Assembly: GCA_013285405.1 (NCBI GenBank)
Contig: CP053446.1
Location: forward strand, 2,837,001 to 2,901,000
Source of the DNA: Ignavibacteriota bacterium
GTDB lineage: Bacteria > Bacteroidota > Ignavibacteria > Ignavibacteriales > Ignavibacteriaceae
Reading direction: 5' to 3'
Length of the DNA: 64,000 nt
Part shown: piece by piece, positions 17,016 to 25,845 of the stretch
Layout of the letters: each line of letters starts with the position of its first letter
How positions within the stretch are numbered: the first letter of the stretch is position 1
Notes under the pieces: generated by a model
The model's database searches: none
Told to the model about the DNA's origin: nothing
The model's input: only the letters and a program-made list of their open reading frames with translations
Program-made: the position numbers and the translations under genes

Positions 17016-17915
17016 TTAAAGAATCAAACCAAGTGAAAACAGAAGACCAAAAAGTCCGGCAAATTTAGCAGAAAGCTCGAGTGTTTTATTTAGTTCCTCA
17101 CCTTTAAATGTATTCAGCATTTTAATTAAAACGAAAGTTAAAGGTAGTGTAATAAAGGGAAGAAATATCCAATGACTGAAATTAAAATGCAAAAATAAAA
17201 TGATTGATGTTAGATAAGAGATTATAATCAGGAATATAAACTGCCATCGGGAAAACTCTCTGCCCAAAATTACAGCTAAAGTTTTTTTGTTTGCTTCCCG
17301 ATCTTCTTCAATATCACGGAAATTATTGACTACCAGAATATTCGTGATTAACGCACCAACCGGAATTGAAACTAAAAATGCCAGATAAGAAATTTCCTGA
17401 GTGTGGAGATAAAAAGTCCCCATCGTACCAACTATACCAAAAAATATAAATACGAAAATATCGCCAAGTCCATTGTATGCCAGAGGGAAAGGACCCGCAG
17501 TGTAAATTATTCCGGCTAAAATTGAAAAGATACCAACCCAGAGAATTAATAATCCGGTTGAATAAACAAGATATAATCCAAGAATGAATGTCAGACCAAA
17601 CACAAGTACGATAGCAATTTTCATTGCTTTGACTGTTATCAATCCGGAAGCAAGAACCCGCCGTGGACCTTTTCGTTTTACTGTATCAGATCCTTTTAAA
17701 TAGTCGTAAAGATCATTTGTGAAGTTCGTTCCAACCTGAATCAGAATTGAGCAGAGCAGAGCAACTATAGAGTAAGAAAGAAAAAACTTTTTCATTGAGA
17801 TTGCAAGCGCAGAACCAACCATTACAGGTACAACTGCTGCCAGCAAAGTTTTTGGTCTGCTGGCAAGCAGCCAGCTTTTAAATTTAGAGACATTATTTTT
17901 TAAGATGTCATTCAT
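17016..17915 (-). CDS. menA: 1,4-Dihydroxy-2-naphthoate octaprenyltransferase
   Basis: 299 residues, a UbiA-family membrane prenyltransferase with about eight helices. The first Asp-rich motif is NFTNDLYDYLKGSD and the second NNFRDIEEDREANKKT, which bind the prenyl diphosphate through magnesium. It attaches the isoprenoid tail to DHNA to give demethylmenaquinone in the inner membrane. The gene lies between menB and menE on the same strand. The ~100 bp before it is a palindromic repeat. Confidence 0.93.
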   Translation of the reverse strand: MNDILKNNVSKFKSWLLASRPKTLLAAVVPVMVGSALAISMKKFFLSYSIVALLCSILIQVGTNFTNDLYDYLKGSDTVKRKGPRRVLASGLITVKAMKIAIVLVFGLTFILGLYLVYSTGLLILWVGIFSILAGIIYTAGPFPLAYNGLGDIFVFIFFGIVGTMGTFYLHTQEISYLAFLVSIPVGALITNILVVNNFRDIEEDREANKKTLAVILGREFSRWQFIFLIIISYLTSIILFLHFNFSHWIFLPFITLPLTFVLIKMLNTFKGEELNKTLELSAKFAGLFGLLFSLGLIL

Positions 17916-17929
17916 ATAGTAATTTGAAC

Positions 17930-18018
17930 AATAGAACGCTGATCTCGCTGATTAAGCAGATCTACTCAGATTTAAAATCAGCGTTAATCAGTTTGATCTG
18001 CGTCACCTGCGTTCTATT
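17930..18018. repeat. REP-like palindromic element between menB and menA
   Basis: The ends AATAGAACGC (17930-17939) and GCGTTCTATT (18009-18018) are perfect inverted copies. In between, CGCTGATTAAGCAGATCT and AAATCAGCGTTAATCAG contribute further self-complementary pieces. The right arm contains the menB stop codon. It fills the whole menB-menA gap and looks like a dispersed intergenic palindrome. In RNA it would form a hairpin that could alter the ratio of menB and menA expression. Confidence 0.75.
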
Positions 18019-18883
18019 AAGGAAGTTTAGGAAATTTTTTAAAATCAGGTTTCCGTTTTTCAAGATAAGCTTTCTTTCCTTCCTGAGCTTCTTCACTCAT
18101 ATAGTATAAAAGAGTTGCATTACCAGCCAATTCCTGAATACCTGCCTGACCATCAAGAGATGCATTGAATCCGGATTTTAAAACTCTGATTGCCATTGGA
18201 CTGTGCTGCAGAATTTCTTTAGCCCATCTGATTCCTTCTGCCTCAAGCTTTTTTAATGGAACCACAGCATTCACTAAACCCATCTTTAAAGCTTCATTCG
18301 CATTATATTGTCGGCAGAGATACCATATTTCTCTTGCTTTCTTTTGTCCGACTATACTTGCAAGAAAACTTGAGCCAAACCCTCCATCAAAACTTCCAAC
18401 TTTTGGTCCTGTTTGTCCGAAGACAGCATTATCGGCAGCAATAGTTAAATCACACATTACATGAAGTACGTGACCGCCGCCGATTGCATAACCGGCAACA
18501 AGTGCAATAACAACTTTAGGAATACTTCTGATTAATTTTTGGAGATCTAAAACATTCAACCTCGGAACGCCATCTTTGCCAACATATCCTTTATCACCGC
18601 GTATTCGTTGATCGCCGCCTGAACAGAATGCGTACTTTCCATCTTTTGCGGGACCAGCACCGGTTAAGAGTATTACACCAATAGTTTGATCCTCTCTTGA
18701 ATCAGAAAATGCATCATACATTTCAATGACAGTTTCAGGTCGAAAAGCATTTCTTACCTCGGGGCGGTTGATTGTAATTCTGGCAATCCCATCTATCTGT
18801 CCAGCCGGATCTTCGATTTTTTCATAGATGATGTCTTTATAAACACCGAAATCGGTTTTAACTTTTTTCCAATTATGTTTCAT
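18017..18883 (-). CDS. menB: 1,4-Dihydroxy-2-naphthoyl-CoA synthase
   Basis: 288 residues from ATG at 18883, where AGGA sits about six bases upstream; an ATG four codons earlier (18895) lacks this. A crotonase-fold enzyme that closes the second ring of o-succinylbenzoyl-CoA. Family marks include the oxyanion-hole text [10 protein letters not shown] and [21 protein letters not shown], and [18 protein letters not shown], which separates MenB from ordinary enoyl-CoA hydratases. The C-terminal [14 protein letters not shown] is also typical. It lies 57 bp after menH; a palindromic repeat begins inside its stop codon. Confidence 0.95.
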   Translation of the reverse strand: MKHNWKKVKTDFGVYKDIIYEKIEDPAGQIDGIARITINRPEVRNAFRPETVIEMYDAFSDSREDQTIGVILLTGAGPAKDGKYAFCSGGDQRIRGDKGYVGKDGVPRLNVLDLQKLIRSIPKVVIALVAGYAIGGGHVLHVMCDLTIAADNAVFGQTGPKVGSFDGGFGSSFLASIVGQKKAREIWYLCRQYNANEALKMGLVNAVVPLKKLEAEGIRWAKEILQHSPMAIRVLKSGFNASLDGQAGIQELAGNATLLYYMSEEAQEGKKAYLEKRKPDFKKFPKLP

Positions 18884-18940
18884 GGCAATCCTCATTTACT
18901 TTTAGGTTAGCGAGACTAAAATATTGAAAAAGACGTTCAG

Positions 18941-19762
18941 TTAGAACTTGCTTAAAAATCCATTAACCGCTTCGATGAATTTTTTTGGCTCTTCGAGATG
19001 AGTATTGTGTCCCGCAGTAGTAATAATTTTATGTTTAGCGACCGGAAATAATTTTTTAATATTTTTATTGATATTCGTGAACTTTTCATCCAGTCCTCCG
19101 GAAATCAATAAAACCGGACAATTAATTTTAGCTAATTCCTGACCGATGTACGGCATCACACCGGTTCCAAAACCTCTGAGCGAATTTGCTAAACCAGTTT
19201 TTGATCTTTTTGCTCTTTCTTCTTTCAGATTTTTTATTCGTTCATTTGAAAATCTTCTGAGTGTTCCAAATAATTCCTGATCCATCCACATAGTTAAAAA
19301 ATCCTCAATAGAATTGTTTTCTAAGAAAGCAGCTTTTTCTTCATCATTTCTAATTCTTGTATTTCTTTCTTTTTCATTTTTAATTCCGGCAGTGGCACTT
19401 TCAAGAATAAGACCTTTAACTGAGGATGGATTTTTAGCTGCAAATTGCAATGCAAGTCTTCCACCCATCGAATATCCGCAAAGAACAATATCATTTAAAT
19501 TAAGTTTATCCAAGAGAAACTCAATCTGATTTATAAGCGAATTGGTCAGATAATAATTCAATGAAGAAGGAGAACTGCTTTTTCCATGACCGGGTAAGTC
19601 AGGAGCAATTTTATTAAATCGCTTATCAATTTTTTGTGCTATATCATTCCAATCCTCACAAGAACCTGTGAATCCATGAAGGAAGAAAACTGTTTTTTTT
19701 GTTGAGTCAAACTCTGATAAATTCTCAACATTAAGTTTTATGTTTTCAAAGGTAATTATCAT
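18941..19762 (-). CDS. menH: MenH-like SHCHC synthase (alpha/beta hydrolase)
   Basis: 273 residues. The hydrolase fold has the HGFTGSCEDW oxyanion loop, the nucleophile in GYSMGGRLAL, an acidic residue in GGLDEKF and the catalytic His in TAGHNTHLEEP. MenH removes pyruvate from SEPHCHC to form SHCHC in menaquinone synthesis. Sequence alone only shows an alpha/beta hydrolase, but the start overlaps the menD stop by 4 bases within the men operon, the usual place for menH. Confidence 0.87.
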   Translation of the reverse strand: MIITFENIKLNVENLSEFDSTKKTVFFLHGFTGSCEDWNDIAQKIDKRFNKIAPDLPGHGKSSSPSSLNYYLTNSLINQIEFLLDKLNLNDIVLCGYSMGGRLALQFAAKNPSSVKGLILESATAGIKNEKERNTRIRNDEEKAAFLENNSIEDFLTMWMDQELFGTLRRFSNERIKNLKEERAKRSKTGLANSLRGFGTGVMPYIGQELAKINCPVLLISGGLDEKFTNINKNIKKLFPVAKHKIITTAGHNTHLEEPKKFIEAVNGFLSKF

Positions 19763-21537
19763 TTTGAAAATTCTTTATTTAATTTTTTCTTTACTTCGCT
19801 AAAATATTTTTCTCGCTGAATGACAGCTTTTTGTGCATCTGTTTTAATTTCGAGAACCAGTGGCAAATTTTTAATTGTCATTTCACTTAAAGCTTTATTA
19901 AATTTTTTCGGGTTGGTTATTAATTGATAATCAATACCAAACGAATTTGTGATTTCCTTTAAATCCATATTGTGAGGGGTCAGAAAATATTCTTTGAAGC
20001 CTTTAACTTTATTTGCAATCGGAAGCGATGCAAATATACCACCACCATCGTTATTTATTACAATTATTACAAATTTGATGTCATATTTATTCATTGTAAT
20101 CAATGCAGAAAGATCGTGCAGGAATGATAAATCTCCTGTTATCAGAATTGTTGAAGTTTTCAATGATGCAACTCCGAGTGCTGTTGAAGTTATCCCATCA
20201 ATTCCGCTGGCACCTCTGTTAAAATGAAAAGTAATTTTTTTTGAATTTTTACTCACAAAATTATCAAGATCTCTTACCGGAAGACTGTTGCCTATGAACA
20301 AGTTGGAGCCCGAAGGAAGTGCGTGTGTGATAAGTGAAATTAAAGCTGCTTCATTCGGAAATCCTGACTGATTAATAAAACCATGTTTAATTTTTTCACA
20401 AATAGTATCGGCTTTAATAAAACTTTTAATATAATTTGAACTCCGTCGAAATATTTTTTTATGTTTTAATTTCTCAGTAATCATTTCACAAAATACTTCA
20501 GGTTCAACAGATAATATTGCTTTTGCATTTCCTGCTGGATCAAACCTATCGCCAAAAGAATTCACTAAATATCTATCAGCATTTGTTTCAGCAATAAATT
20601 CTTCAATTACAGCAGAAGTCGGAGTTCTTCCGAATTGCAATATTATTTCGGGTTCAAAAGCTTGCTTGAAATTCTCTGATTTCAGTAATGAATTAAAATT
20701 TGCTATAATATTCTTTTCATTTTTCTTAACGCTGAATCGTAACTGGGACAATCCGTCCGCAATAACCGGATAGTTTAACAATCCGGATAATTTTTTTATC
20801 CCATCCAATGCTTTACGATTATATTCCATCGGACCAACAATAATCAACCCATTTTCAAATTTGATTAAGTCATCCGATATCTTATTTATTAATCTGCTGT
20901 TGAAATTATGATTTGATGAGTGAGTTTTCTTTGATAAAAAATTAATCGGTTTGATGCTGAGTATCTTCTTGTTCACTACATCAGTATATGATTCAGGTTC
21001 GAGCGGTTTTCTAAATGGAAAATTCAGATGTACCGGACCTTTGTCTTCGATCAAACTAACTTGATAAGCTTCGAATGCAATTTTTTGCAAATGATTTAAA
21101 CCGATTTCACTAATTGCAGGCAAACCTAAATCTCTGAACCATCTTATATGATTTGCAAACAGATTATACTGATTAATCGTTTGATTTGCCCCGGAACCAA
21201 TCAACTCAGGCGGACGATCCGCTGTACAGATAATTAATGGAGCTCTTTGCTGATATGCTTCAATAATTGCAGGATATAATTCAGCAACAGCAGTTCCGGA
21301 AGTTGTAACAACAATAACTGGTTTCCCACTTGCTTTTGCCAGACCAAGAGCAAAAAAAGCCGAGCTTCTCTCATCAATATGAACAAATGATTTTATCTTT
21401 TTGTTTTTTGATAGCACGTAAGTAAGCGATGTGCTTCTTGATCCCGGTGAGATACAAGCATACTTCACTCCAATTGATACAAGCTGATCAAAAAAAACTT
21501 TTGACCAAATGATATTTCTATTAACTTTTACTTTCAT
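19759..21537 (-). CDS. menD: SEPHCHC synthase (thiamine-diphosphate enzyme)
   Basis: 592 residues. It adds the succinic semialdehyde unit from 2-oxoglutarate to isochorismate using thiamine diphosphate. The N-terminal SPGSRSTSLTYVL is a MenD signature. The catalytic Glu region reads TSGTAVAELYPAIIEAYQ, and the cofactor site is in GASGIDGITSTALGVAS and ITGDLSFLHDLSAL. The gene overlaps menF by 17 bases and menH by 4, indicating tight translational coupling in the operon. Confidence 0.95.
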   Translation of the reverse strand: MKVKVNRNIIWSKVFFDQLVSIGVKYACISPGSRSTSLTYVLSKNKKIKSFVHIDERSSAFFALGLAKASGKPVIVVTTSGTAVAELYPAIIEAYQQRAPLIICTADRPPELIGSGANQTINQYNLFANHIRWFRDLGLPAISEIGLNHLQKIAFEAYQVSLIEDKGPVHLNFPFRKPLEPESYTDVVNKKILSIKPINFLSKKTHSSNHNFNSRLINKISDDLIKFENGLIIVGPMEYNRKALDGIKKLSGLLNYPVIADGLSQLRFSVKKNEKNIIANFNSLLKSENFKQAFEPEIILQFGRTPTSAVIEEFIAETNADRYLVNSFGDRFDPAGNAKAILSVEPEVFCEMITEKLKHKKIFRRSSNYIKSFIKADTICEKIKHGFINQSGFPNEAALISLITHALPSGSNLFIGNSLPVRDLDNFVSKNSKKITFHFNRGASGIDGITSTALGVASLKTSTILITGDLSFLHDLSALITMNKYDIKFVIIVINNDGGGIFASLPIANKVKGFKEYFLTPHNMDLKEITNSFGIDYQLITNPKKFNKALSEMTIKNLPLVLEIKTDAQKAVIQREKYFSEVKKKLNKEFSK

Positions 21538-22930
21538 TTTCGAACAACGACAATATAGGGTTAAGCTTTAATTCGGTTTCGAGTAATTCTTCTTCGGGAA
21601 TGGAATTTTTTAATAAGCCGGCGCCAGCAAATGCAATTACCTGGTTTCCTTTCACAAGTGCAGATCGAATTGAAACAGCGAGTTCACAATTTCCGTAAAA
21701 ATCCAGAACACCAACCAATCCGGAATATAATCCACGGTCATGATTCTCCAATTCTCTTATCAGATTCATAGAATAATCTTTTGGAACTCCGCATACTGCC
21801 GGTGTTGGGAATAGTGAATCAATCAGTTCAAATAAATTTTCTTTAGAATTTAGCACAGCAGAAATCTTAGTTATTAAATGCTGAATGTTATCGAGTTTCC
21901 GGATTTGTTTTTCTTCAATGATGCGAACGTCATTAGAATATTTGATAAGGATATCAGAGATAAAATCACTCACTAACAAGTGTTCCTGATGATTTTTTTC
22001 ACTCGACCTTAAAAATTTTTCCATCTCATAATCCGATTCTGTTTTTTCACCTCTCGGTGCAGAACCTGCAACTGATTCGACTTCTGCTGTTCGATCTTTA
22101 ACTTTTAAGAACATTTCAGGTGAAGAACCAAAAAAGATTGAACTATTTTTTTTGAGAAAGAATAAATAGCAATCGGGGAACCTTCCGTACAGTTTTTGTA
22201 AAAGTTCATCCCAGTTTATCTCGGCATTCAAAAAAAAGTTGTGTGCTCTCGAAAGTACTATTTTCTGTAACGGTTCATTCTTTAGTGCTTCCAGTGCTTT
22301 TATTACATTATCATTCCAACTTTTTAATTGAATCTTGTTCTGTTCAATATCAACTGAGATTGCTTTTTTGGATGAATCAGGCGTCCGTGATTTTTCGCTG
22401 AATAAAACCATTAAATAATTTGTGAGATCATTAATCTTGCTGTTAAGATTAATTTCATTCTCACAGCAAAAATTGAAATACACATTCACATCATTTTGGT
22501 GTATAGAAAAAATAAGTTCAGGAATATATATTCTTAACGAATTAAAATCTTTCCAGATGAAATGTGTTTTTGACGGATCAAATTTAGCCCAACAGCAAAT
22601 AGCCGTGTCAATTGGTCGTGAAATTTCGTCCTCGTTGCTCATGGAGTTATTTTTCCAGTAAGCATACTGATTTAATGCATCAGAAAAATTTTCAGCATAT
22701 TCATTTATAAGTTCAACTGCGGAATTAATACCAATAAATGTTCTTTTGTTATTAGGGCTGGTGAAAATGAAAACGTCATCAAAATTTTGATTTATTTTTC
22801 CCACTAATAATAATGGATTAAAATATTCAAGCTTAAAGAAAAAGCTTATCAGTTTCCGTCCCCGGACATTATTTAGCGTATGTGTAAAATCAGCAAAATC
22901 TTTCTGGATTTTTTCAAAATTAAGATTCAT
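21521..22930 (-). CDS. menF: Isochorismate synthase
   Basis: 469 residues of the chorismate-binding family, converting chorismate to isochorismate, the first committed step. C-terminal signatures are VESVAGSAPRGEKTE, PTPAVCGVPKDYSM and GLYSGLVGVLDFYGNCELAVSIRSA. EntC/DhbC enzymes of siderophore synthesis have the same fold, but the gene opens the menaquinone operon and overlaps menD by 17 bases, so menF is the right name here. It follows rsgA with no gap. Confidence 0.93.
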   Translation of the reverse strand: MNLNFEKIQKDFADFTHTLNNVRGRKLISFFFKLEYFNPLLLVGKINQNFDDVFIFTSPNNKRTFIGINSAVELINEYAENFSDALNQYAYWKNNSMSNEDEISRPIDTAICCWAKFDPSKTHFIWKDFNSLRIYIPELIFSIHQNDVNVYFNFCCENEINLNSKINDLTNYLMVLFSEKSRTPDSSKKAISVDIEQNKIQLKSWNDNVIKALEALKNEPLQKIVLSRAHNFFLNAEINWDELLQKLYGRFPDCYLFFLKKNSSIFFGSSPEMFLKVKDRTAEVESVAGSAPRGEKTESDYEMEKFLRSSEKNHQEHLLVSDFISDILIKYSNDVRIIEEKQIRKLDNIQHLITKISAVLNSKENLFELIDSLFPTPAVCGVPKDYSMNLIRELENHDRGLYSGLVGVLDFYGNCELAVSIRSALVKGNQVIAFAGAGLLKNSIPEEELLETELKLNPILSLFENESKS

Positions 22931-23890
22931 CTAAAAATTTATATCATCCTCAATTGTGTCAAGAAGTCTTAAATAACTGTCATATCTTTCAACTGAAATT
23001 AAATTTGCTTCAACTGCTTTAATCACTGAACAACCAGGTTCATGATGGTGTGTACAGGTGCTAAATTTACACTCATTTATATATTTACTGAATTCAATAA
23101 AGTAATGTCCCAGATCTGATTTTCTGATTCCATAAGGATCAACTTCTCTTAAACCGGGTGTGTCAATGATAAAAGTACCGGGATTAACTTTTCGCATCAC
23201 AGTAGTTACAGTAGTGTGAGTTCCTTTTGAAGTGGAATGGCTAACTTCACCAGTTCTGAATTTTAAATTCGGGAACATTTGATTAAGCAATGAAGATTTA
23301 CCAACTCCTGAATGTCCCCAAAATAAATTCTTCGCATCGAATAATTCATCTATTAGTTTTTGAATTCCGAAACCAGACTCGACACTTGTAAGCAAAAATT
23401 TATAACCGATACTCTCATAAAGATTCTTCCATTTTTCAGCATTGCCTGATTCATCGAGGTCAATTTTGTTGAGAACAATAATCAGATTTAATTTTGAACT
23501 CTCAGCAGCAACCAAAAATCTGTCAAGTACACGATTATTAAAATCAGGGCGATGAATGCTTGTAACGACAACAACATTATCAATATTTGCGGCAACAACC
23601 TGTTCAAGACGTTCACCTCTGTAACTGGCTCCGCGAACTTTGGGAAGTTTTCTTGAAATGTAATTTATCCGCTTCTCAATTTTACTTATTACTCCGCTTC
23701 CATCCTTATTAAAATCGAATTGAACGGTATCGCCCACAGCAATGAAATCTGTAAAAAAAAGTTTGTCTTTTTTAAATTCGTAATCCTTTTTGAATTTACC
23801 TTTGAGTGAACATAGTATTTCCTGATCCTGACCTTCGGGTATCAGATAATATTGTTTGCTCTCTATTTTAGTTACTGTGCCTTTTATTAC
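22931..23890 (-). CDS. rsgA: Ribosome small-subunit GTPase RsgA, apparent frameshift at the start
   Basis: A circularly permuted GTPase that helps 30S maturation. G4 is LNKIDLDE, G1 is GHSGVGKSSLLNQ and G3 is DTPGLRE. A zinc-binding C-terminus (CKFSTCTHHHEPGC) follows. From the only canonical in-frame start (GTG at 23737) the protein is 268 residues and lacks its OB-fold. The frame stays open to 23890 and encodes a convincing OB domain (VIKGTVTKIESKQYYLIPEG) but begins just after a stop, with no start codon. A TTG at 23898 followed by AGTAA would join this frame if one base were restored, so either one base is missing here or the gene is N-terminally damaged. menF follows immediately. Confidence 0.88.
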   Translation of the reverse strand, partial: VIKGTVTKIESKQYYLIPEGQDQEILCSLKGKFKKDYEFKKDKLFFTDFIAVGDTVQFDFNKDGSGVISKIEKRINYISRKLPKVRGASYRGERLEQVVAANIDNVVVVTSIHRPDFNNRVLDRFLVAAESSKLNLIIVLNKIDLDESGNAEKWKNLYESIGYKFLLTSVESGFGIQKLIDELFDAKNLFWGHSGVGKSSLLNQMFPNLKFRTGEVSHSTSKGTHTTVTTVMRKVNPGTFIIDTPGLREVDPYGIRKSDLGHYFIEFSKYINECKFSTCTHHHEPGCSVIKAVEANLISVERYDSYLRLLDTIEDDINF

Positions 23891-23982
23891 TTACTCAAGC
23901 TTTAAAATATGAGTACAAAAAATATGATGTTCAGATGTTCATATCAAATAAGTCATAAACCTGAATGTGAAGAAAAAAGAAA

Positions 23983-24005
23983 GGGAAGGCGAATAACTCC
24001 TTCCC
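23983..24005 (-). terminator. Intrinsic terminator after the outer-membrane transport gene
   Basis: GGGAAGG (23983-23989) and CCTTCCC (23999-24005) form a 7-bp GC-rich stem with a 9-base loop. On the minus strand the stem is followed by a T-rich run (TTTCTTTTTTC). It lies 25 bp after the stop of the OmpP1-like gene at 24030 and separates that transcript from rsgA. Confidence 0.75.
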
Positions 24006-24029
24006 ATAATAAAAGTGTCGTTTGTCTGA

Positions 24030-25490
24030 TCAGAAACTTGCTGAAAGGGTTACAATTACATTTTCAACAGTTATATCCTGGTATGTTCTTGAAACATTTG
24101 TGCCATAGTTATCACTGAAAGCTGTCCACCAGCCGTATGAGTAAGCTGCCTCGATTTTAAAAACATCTTCGAATATAATTCCTCCACCGAGAGTGATATA
24201 TTTTTTGTCGAAGTCAGCAGGATCATCAATATAAGGTGATTGTAAATACATTACACCAGCACGTCCATAAATCGGTAAGAATGGAAGTTTAATTTCACCG
24301 CCTGCGTAGTAATTAATAGTTGCTCGAAACAACTCATCAATTTCTTTCTCTCTTTCTATTCTGTAATTAGAGTCAAATCCTTTTGTGAATTCCATCTGAG
24401 TATAGTCAATAACTTTAACATCACCGGAGAAAGTAAAGAGTAGAAAACTTGTTGAAGCACCCACAGCATATTCAAAAGGAGTTTTTACTTCATACTCGAT
24501 TGGATCATTTATTGGTGTCTCCATCGAATATTCGTATCCGGTTCCGAATTTACTTTTTGCATTTACATAATACGTTTCCTTTACAGTGTAATAACTTGGA
24601 AACTTAACTGACGCGCCGAATCTGAAAAAATCTTTCCAGTTATAAAGCAGTCCAAGCTGAGCATCCCAGCCTGAAAGATCCCAATCAACTATATCATTGA
24701 AATAGAAAGACTGGAAATCTCTGGTTGTATTATCGCCGGGAACAAGTTGAAGGTCTGATGTATAAATATTTTGAGCATCATCTTCCCAATAATCTCTGTT
24801 GCTTGTATAACTTCCTGAAAGGATATTAAAAGTTCCACCCAGAAAAAATCCTTTGGCAAATTCCATTGAGCTTGCGAATGACCATTTACCAATATTGCCT
24901 TCTCTTTTTAATCTTTCTGACTGATTGAGAAGTCCACTGATGAAGGTAGTATCATAAAGATAATTATTAGTTAATGGATCTCTGACTTCATAAGCCAATT
25001 TTACTTCATTTGTAATTGGAACCTGATCGTTGTATTCTCCGGTTAAAGTCTGAATCATTGAATTATTTGCTGAATTGAATCCTGAGAATTCAAGTGTACT
25101 GTTGAAATCTTTAGTGTTATTGTATCCGAGGGCAAATACCCAGCTTCCTTTTGTTGTTGGAACCGGATAAACAAGACCAAACTGATTAAACGAGACAGAT
25201 GATTTATTTATTCCGGTTGCAGAATTTAGAAAAGTAGCCTGATTACTTAGCGAGTTTAAATTCATTGCAACTGAGAGTTCGGATTTTTTTATCAGACCAA
25301 GACCAGCAGGATTAAAAAGTACGCCGGAAAAATCATTACTCAAAGATGTGAAACTGTTACCCAACGAAAGAGGTTTGGCACCCAGGTAAACTCCTGGTTC
25401 ACTTAAAAGCAAAGCATCATTATAATTCTGCGACCAACTAAATTGAGTAATTAAAACTATAAGTAAAAACGCAATACTTTTTTTATTCAT
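24030..25490 (-). CDS. OmpP1/FadL-like outer-membrane transport protein
   Basis: 486 residues with a signal peptide ending FSWSQ. The mature N-terminus (GVYLGAKPLSLGNSFTSLSNDFSGVLFNPAGLGLI) is the typical plug region of OmpP1/FadL/TodX proteins, where alternating strands then form a 14-strand barrel. The C-terminus ENVIVTLSASF ends in Phe, as outer-membrane barrels do. FadL-type proteins carry hydrophobic compounds across the outer membrane; the substrate is unknown. It is the last gene after two lipoprotein genes on the same strand and overlaps the upstream one by 4 bases. Confidence 0.8.
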   Translation of the reverse strand: MNKKSIAFLLIVLITQFSWSQNYNDALLLSEPGVYLGAKPLSLGNSFTSLSNDFSGVLFNPAGLGLIKKSELSVAMNLNSLSNQATFLNSATGINKSSVSFNQFGLVYPVPTTKGSWVFALGYNNTKDFNSTLEFSGFNSANNSMIQTLTGEYNDQVPITNEVKLAYEVRDPLTNNYLYDTTFISGLLNQSERLKREGNIGKWSFASSMEFAKGFFLGGTFNILSGSYTSNRDYWEDDAQNIYTSDLQLVPGDNTTRDFQSFYFNDIVDWDLSGWDAQLGLLYNWKDFFRFGASVKFPSYYTVKETYYVNAKSKFGTGYEYSMETPINDPIEYEVKTPFEYAVGASTSFLLFTFSGDVKVIDYTQMEFTKGFDSNYRIEREKEIDELFRATINYYAGGEIKLPFLPIYGRAGVMYLQSPYIDDPADFDKKYITLGGGIIFEDVFKIEAAYSYGWWTAFSDNYGTNVSRTYQDITVENVIVTLSASF

Positions 25491-25840
25491 TGTGAATTTC
25501 TGTCCTTTTGCACAGGAGTTCTTACTGGTGGAACTGTATTTATAGTACCATCTCCTCGGTTACTTCCACCTTGCAAAGGTTCTCTCTGTCCATAACTATC
25601 TTTTGGTTTTTCAGGCAGCCTGTCTCTTTGAGGATTTGTGTCACCTGATGGTGGATAATAAACAGGTGGACTGGGTGGAGGAGGTGGATAATCAATAATC
25701 GGATCCGGTGAATATGGTGGTTCAACAGGAATGTAATAAATGATTACTTCTTGCTGTGTATAGTGTCTTGGAACAGTATAACATCCTGTGAGACCAACGA
25801 ACACTAATCCGATAAAAAATAATAAGACAACAGTTTTCAT
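25487..25840 (-). CDS. Small proline-rich lipoprotein
   Basis: 117 residues with a lipobox (VGLTGC) at about residue 20. The rest is low complexity: Pro and Tyr rich in the middle (PPYSPDPIIDYPPPPPSPP), then Gly, Arg and Asn rich, so it is probably extended and may span peptidoglycan or the periplasm. No known domain. It overlaps the start of the FadL-like gene by 4 bases and lies 5 bp after another lipoprotein gene with a similar CYT start, so the three form one operon. Confidence 0.75.
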   Translation of the reverse strand: MKTVVLLFFIGLVFVGLTGCYTVPRHYTQQEVIIYYIPVEPPYSPDPIIDYPPPPPSPPVYYPPSGDTNPQRDRLPEKPKDSYGQREPLQGGSNRGDGTINTVPPVRTPVQKDRNSQ

Positions 25841-25845
25841 TTTAT

